24,818 bases of DNA from DATHXC01 sp041662005 (lineage in GTDB: Bacteria > Pseudomonadota > Gammaproteobacteria > Burkholderiales > Methylophilaceae). Under the pieces are notes generated by a model. It had not been told where the DNA came from and did no database searches. It was given only the letters and a program-made list of their open reading frames with translations. A program made the position numbers and the translations under genes. Below are positions 22,729-24,818 of the stretch, piece after piece. Every line of letters starts with the position of its first letter. The stretch's first letter is position 1. The stretch lies in the NCBI GenBank assembly GCA_041662005.1, contig JBAZTJ010000028.1, positions 1 through 24,818 on the forward strand. The letters are read 5' to 3'.

Positions 22729-24174
22729 ATGTTTGATCTCATTAATTTTTTCCCCAGTTTTAATATAGTGACCTCCGCATTTGCATTTCTTGCATTCATC
22801 ATTCTACTTTCTGTTTGGCTCAGGCGCGTGGTGCCGACAAATGAAGTACACATCGTGCAATCTGGCAGTAAAACCATCTCATATGGCAACGGGCATGAGG
22901 CTGGGAACACCTATTTCGAATTTCCGGCATGGGTTCCAAAGCTAGGGGTTCTCGTATCTAAATACCCGGTTTCAGTGTTCTCGGAGGAACTGGTAGATTA
23001 CGAAGCCTACGATCAAGGACGGCTGCCTTTTGTCGTGGACGTAAAAGCCTTTTTCAGAATCAGTGATAGCAATACCGCAGCGCAGCGTGTCTCTTCATTT
23101 GAGGAAATGAAAAGCCAGCTAAATGCTATTTTGCAAGGTTGTGTGCGCAGCATTCTGGCTTCCAATGATATCGAATCCATCATGCAGGACCGCTCAAAAT
23201 TTGGTGAGGCATTTACCAAGGAAGTGGAAGCACAATTGGCTTCATGGGGTGTTTCAACTGTGAAAAGTATTGAGTTGATGGATATTCGAGATGCAGAGGG
23301 CTCTACTGTGATCCGCAACATCATGGACAAAAAGAAATCCCAGATAGAAATGGAAAGCCGTGTTGAAGTCGCAAAAAACAAGAAGCAGGCGGAAATTTCT
23401 GAAATTGATGCACAGCGCGAAACCGAAGTAAAAAAACAGGAGGCGCTGCAACAAGTGGGGATGCGTACTGCTGAGAAAGAGCGTGAAATCGGCATTGCCA
23501 ATGAAAAAGCCACTCAATCTATTTCAGAACAACAGAAAGTTACCAAAGAAAAGGAAATGGAAGTTGTGCAGGTGAGCGAAGTAAAGAAAGCTGAAATTGA
23601 TAAGCAAGTACAGGTGGTTGAGGCCGAAAAAATCCGGGAAACCTCTGTAATCAATGCAGAAGCCGAAAAGAAAACTTCGGTGATTAAGGCCGAAGCGGTA
23701 AAAGAGTCAACCTTAATCAAGGCTGAAGGGGAAAAGTCATCTTCAATTCTGATTGCAGATGGTAACTTCCAGGCCAAGCAATTTGAAGCTCAAGGGATAG
23801 AAAAAGAAGGTTCCGCCAAAGCTGCTGCTGAAAAAGCCATGCAACTGGCACTGGTGGAATCACAAATCACACTGGCCAAAGAAATCGGCACCAATGACGG
23901 CTATCAGCATTATCTGATTTCATTGAAGCAGGTCGAGGCGATTATTCAAGTAGGCACCGAACAGGCAAAAGCACTGGAGAAAGCTGACATTAAAGTCATC
24001 GCCAACGCCGGCGATGTTAATTCCGGCATCAACAAGGTGATGGACTTGTTCAGCGCCAATGGCGGAACCCAGATAGGCTCTATGCTGGAAGCCCTCTCAC
24101 AAACAGATGCAGGGAAGTCGCTAATTACCAAGTTTGCAGATAAGTCGGGATTAAAAACCCCAAAAACCGACTAG
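22729..24174 (+). CDS. Flotillin-like SPFH/band 7 membrane scaffold protein
   Basis: The protein has 481 residues, with AAGGA ten bases upstream. A single N-terminal membrane helix (about 8-30) is followed by an SPFH/band 7 domain (about 32-200; YPVSVFSEELVDYEAYDQG and LPFVVDVKAFFRI). A long Lys/Glu/Ala coiled coil (about 205-385) follows, with near-repeats of the type I-x-A-E-x-E-K-x-S around residues 307-345. The tail (about 400-481) is Gly/Ser-rich. Flotillins oligomerise in ordered membrane regions and scaffold other proteins. Bacterial flotillin genes often sit beside an NfeD-type gene; none is seen here. It has its own gap on both sides, so it is probably monocistronic. Confidence 0.88.
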   Translation: MFDLINFFPSFNIVTSAFAFLAFIILLSVWLRRVVPTNEVHIVQSGSKTISYGNGHEAGNTYFEFPAWVPKLGVLVSKYPVSVFSEELVDYEAYDQGRLPFVVDVKAFFRISDSNTAAQRVSSFEEMKSQLNAILQGCVRSILASNDIESIMQDRSKFGEAFTKEVEAQLASWGVSTVKSIELMDIRDAEGSTVIRNIMDKKKSQIEMESRVEVAKNKKQAEISEIDAQRETEVKKQEALQQVGMRTAEKEREIGIANEKATQSISEQQKVTKEKEMEVVQVSEVKKAEIDKQVQVVEAEKIRETSVINAEAEKKTSVIKAEAVKESTLIKAEGEKSSSILIADGNFQAKQFEAQGIEKEGSAKAAAEKAMQLALVESQITLAKEIGTNDGYQHYLISLKQVEAIIQVGTEQAKALEKADIKVIANAGDVNSGINKVMDLFSANGGTQIGSMLEALSQTDAGKSLITKFADKSGLKTPKTD

Positions 24175-24182
24175 CTGAATTC

Positions 24183-24213
24183 GCGCGGATGGGCTTTAGC
24201 CGCTCATCCGCGC
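24183..24213. terminator. Strong hairpin between convergent flotillin and ppc genes
   Basis: GCGCGGATGGGC (24183-24194) pairs with GCTCATCCGCGC (24202-24213) over 12 positions with one G-T, around a 7-base loop. It lies between two convergent stops (24174 and 24230), the expected place for a bidirectional terminator. The U-tract is missing on both sides, so termination may be partly Rho-dependent or the hairpin may simply protect 3' ends. Confidence 0.6.
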
Positions 24214-24227
24214 TCTTGATAGCAAGG

Positions 24228-24818
24228 CTAACCGGTATTCCTCAACCCTGCTGCAATGCCGTTGATCGACAGATGGATGCCAAGTTTCAGGCGTTCATCG
24301 GTTTCCCCGGCGCGGTAACGTTTGATCAGCTCCACCTGTAAGTGATTCAGTGGATCCAGATAAGGCAGGCGGTTCTTGATTGAGTTGGCCAACGTGGGGT
24401 TGTTACACAATCGCACTTCGCTGCTCAACAGTAGATTCAGGGCTTGTGTGGTTAACATGTACTCGTGCTCAATGCTGCTGAAAATCTCTTCGCGCAGCAC
24501 CTCATCTTCCACCAGCTGGGCATAGCGGCGTGCCACCACCAGGTCGGTTTTAGCCAGCACCATATCCACATTGGCGACTAAGGTCTTGAACAATGGCCAT
24601 TCATCCAGCATTTCGCGCAGGACTTGCGTACGCGACTGCCGAGCTTTTTCGTCGACGTCCAGATACTGGTGGATGGCACTACCCAGGCCAAACCAGCCCG
24701 GCAACAGCAACCGGCACTGTCCCCAGGAGAAGCCCCAGGGAATGGCGCGTAAATCTTCTATCCGGCGCGTGGACTTTCTGGCGGCCGGGCGGCTACCTAT
24801 ATTGAGCTCAGCGATCTC
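24228..24818 (-). CDS. ppc: Phosphoenolpyruvate carboxylase, C-terminal part (runs off right edge)
   Basis: The frame is open from the window edge to the stop at 24228, giving the last 196 residues of an enzyme normally near 900. Family text is clear: ELNIGSRPAARK, then IEDLRAIPWGFSWGQCR and LLPGWFGLGSA, and the near-invariant C-terminus GLRNTG. The enzyme adds bicarbonate to phosphoenolpyruvate to make oxaloacetate, refilling the TCA cycle in the cytoplasm. The N-terminal part and start codon lie outside the window. It is convergent with the flotillin gene. Confidence 0.95.
   Translation of the reverse strand, partial: EIAELNIGSRPAARKSTRRIEDLRAIPWGFSWGQCRLLLPGWFGLGSAIHQYLDVDEKARQSRTQVLREMLDEWPLFKTLVANVDMVLAKTDLVVARRYAQLVEDEVLREEIFSSIEHEYMLTTQALNLLLSSEVRLCNNPTLANSIKNRLPYLDPLNHLQVELIKRYRAGETDERLKLGIHLSINGIAAGLRNTG

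Overview
The window looks like a chromosomal segment of a Gram-negative proteobacterium. It has system I cytochrome c maturation genes, outer-membrane beta-barrels, lipoproteins and multiheme cytochromes. A betaproteobacterium of the Nitrosomonadales type (Gallionellaceae, Methylophilaceae or relatives) is my best guess from gene content, but no taxonomic marker proves it. I see no tRNA, rRNA, CRISPR array, transposase or prophage gene. No stretch over 300 bases lacks a gene; the longest gap is 22466-22728.

Layout. (1) 1-2447, minus strand: ccmI followed by one continuous frame encoding CcmA and CcmB fused together and running off the left edge. (2) 2598-16884, plus strand: seven tightly packed genes, some overlapping, that together look like a transmembrane electron conduit. 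In order they encode a five-helix membrane protein with two H-X13-H pairs (predicted diheme b), a membrane-anchored decaheme c cytochrome, a lipoprotein with two GlcG/HbpS-like domains, an SH3-domain outer-membrane barrel, a secreted decaheme cytochrome ending in an LVIVD beta-propeller, a cytochrome c554-like pentaheme protein with one C-X4-C-H site, and a cytoplasmic fusion of a FAD/NAD(P) oxidoreductase, two cyclic-nucleotide-binding domains and a four-cluster ferredoxin. (3) 17007-20404: two diguanylate cyclases, one a response regulator with an I-site and the other a 7TM-DISM sensor without one. (4) 20434-22465: a short-chain dehydrogenase convergent with a FadL-type porin. (5) 22729-24174: a flotillin/SPFH protein. 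(6) 24228 to the right edge, minus strand: the C-terminal part of phosphoenolpyruvate carboxylase.

How the genes may work together (inference). Twenty-five c-type haems and two predicted b haems line up from the cytoplasmic side of the inner membrane to the cell surface. The cytoplasmic flavo-iron-sulfur fusion could exchange electrons between NAD(P)H and the b haems. These would pass to the anchored decaheme and the pentaheme protein in the periplasm, then through the SH3-barrel to the surface decaheme. The neighbouring ccm genes supply haem attachment. The direction of flow (extracellular metal oxidation or reduction) cannot be read from the sequence. Porin-cytochrome conduits are an established theme (MtrCAB, the Geobacter porin-cytochrome complexes, and the PCC3-type clusters of neutrophilic iron oxidizers). 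The cyclic-nucleotide-gated NAD(P)H module, the diheme b protein and the GlcG lipoprotein make this version unusual.
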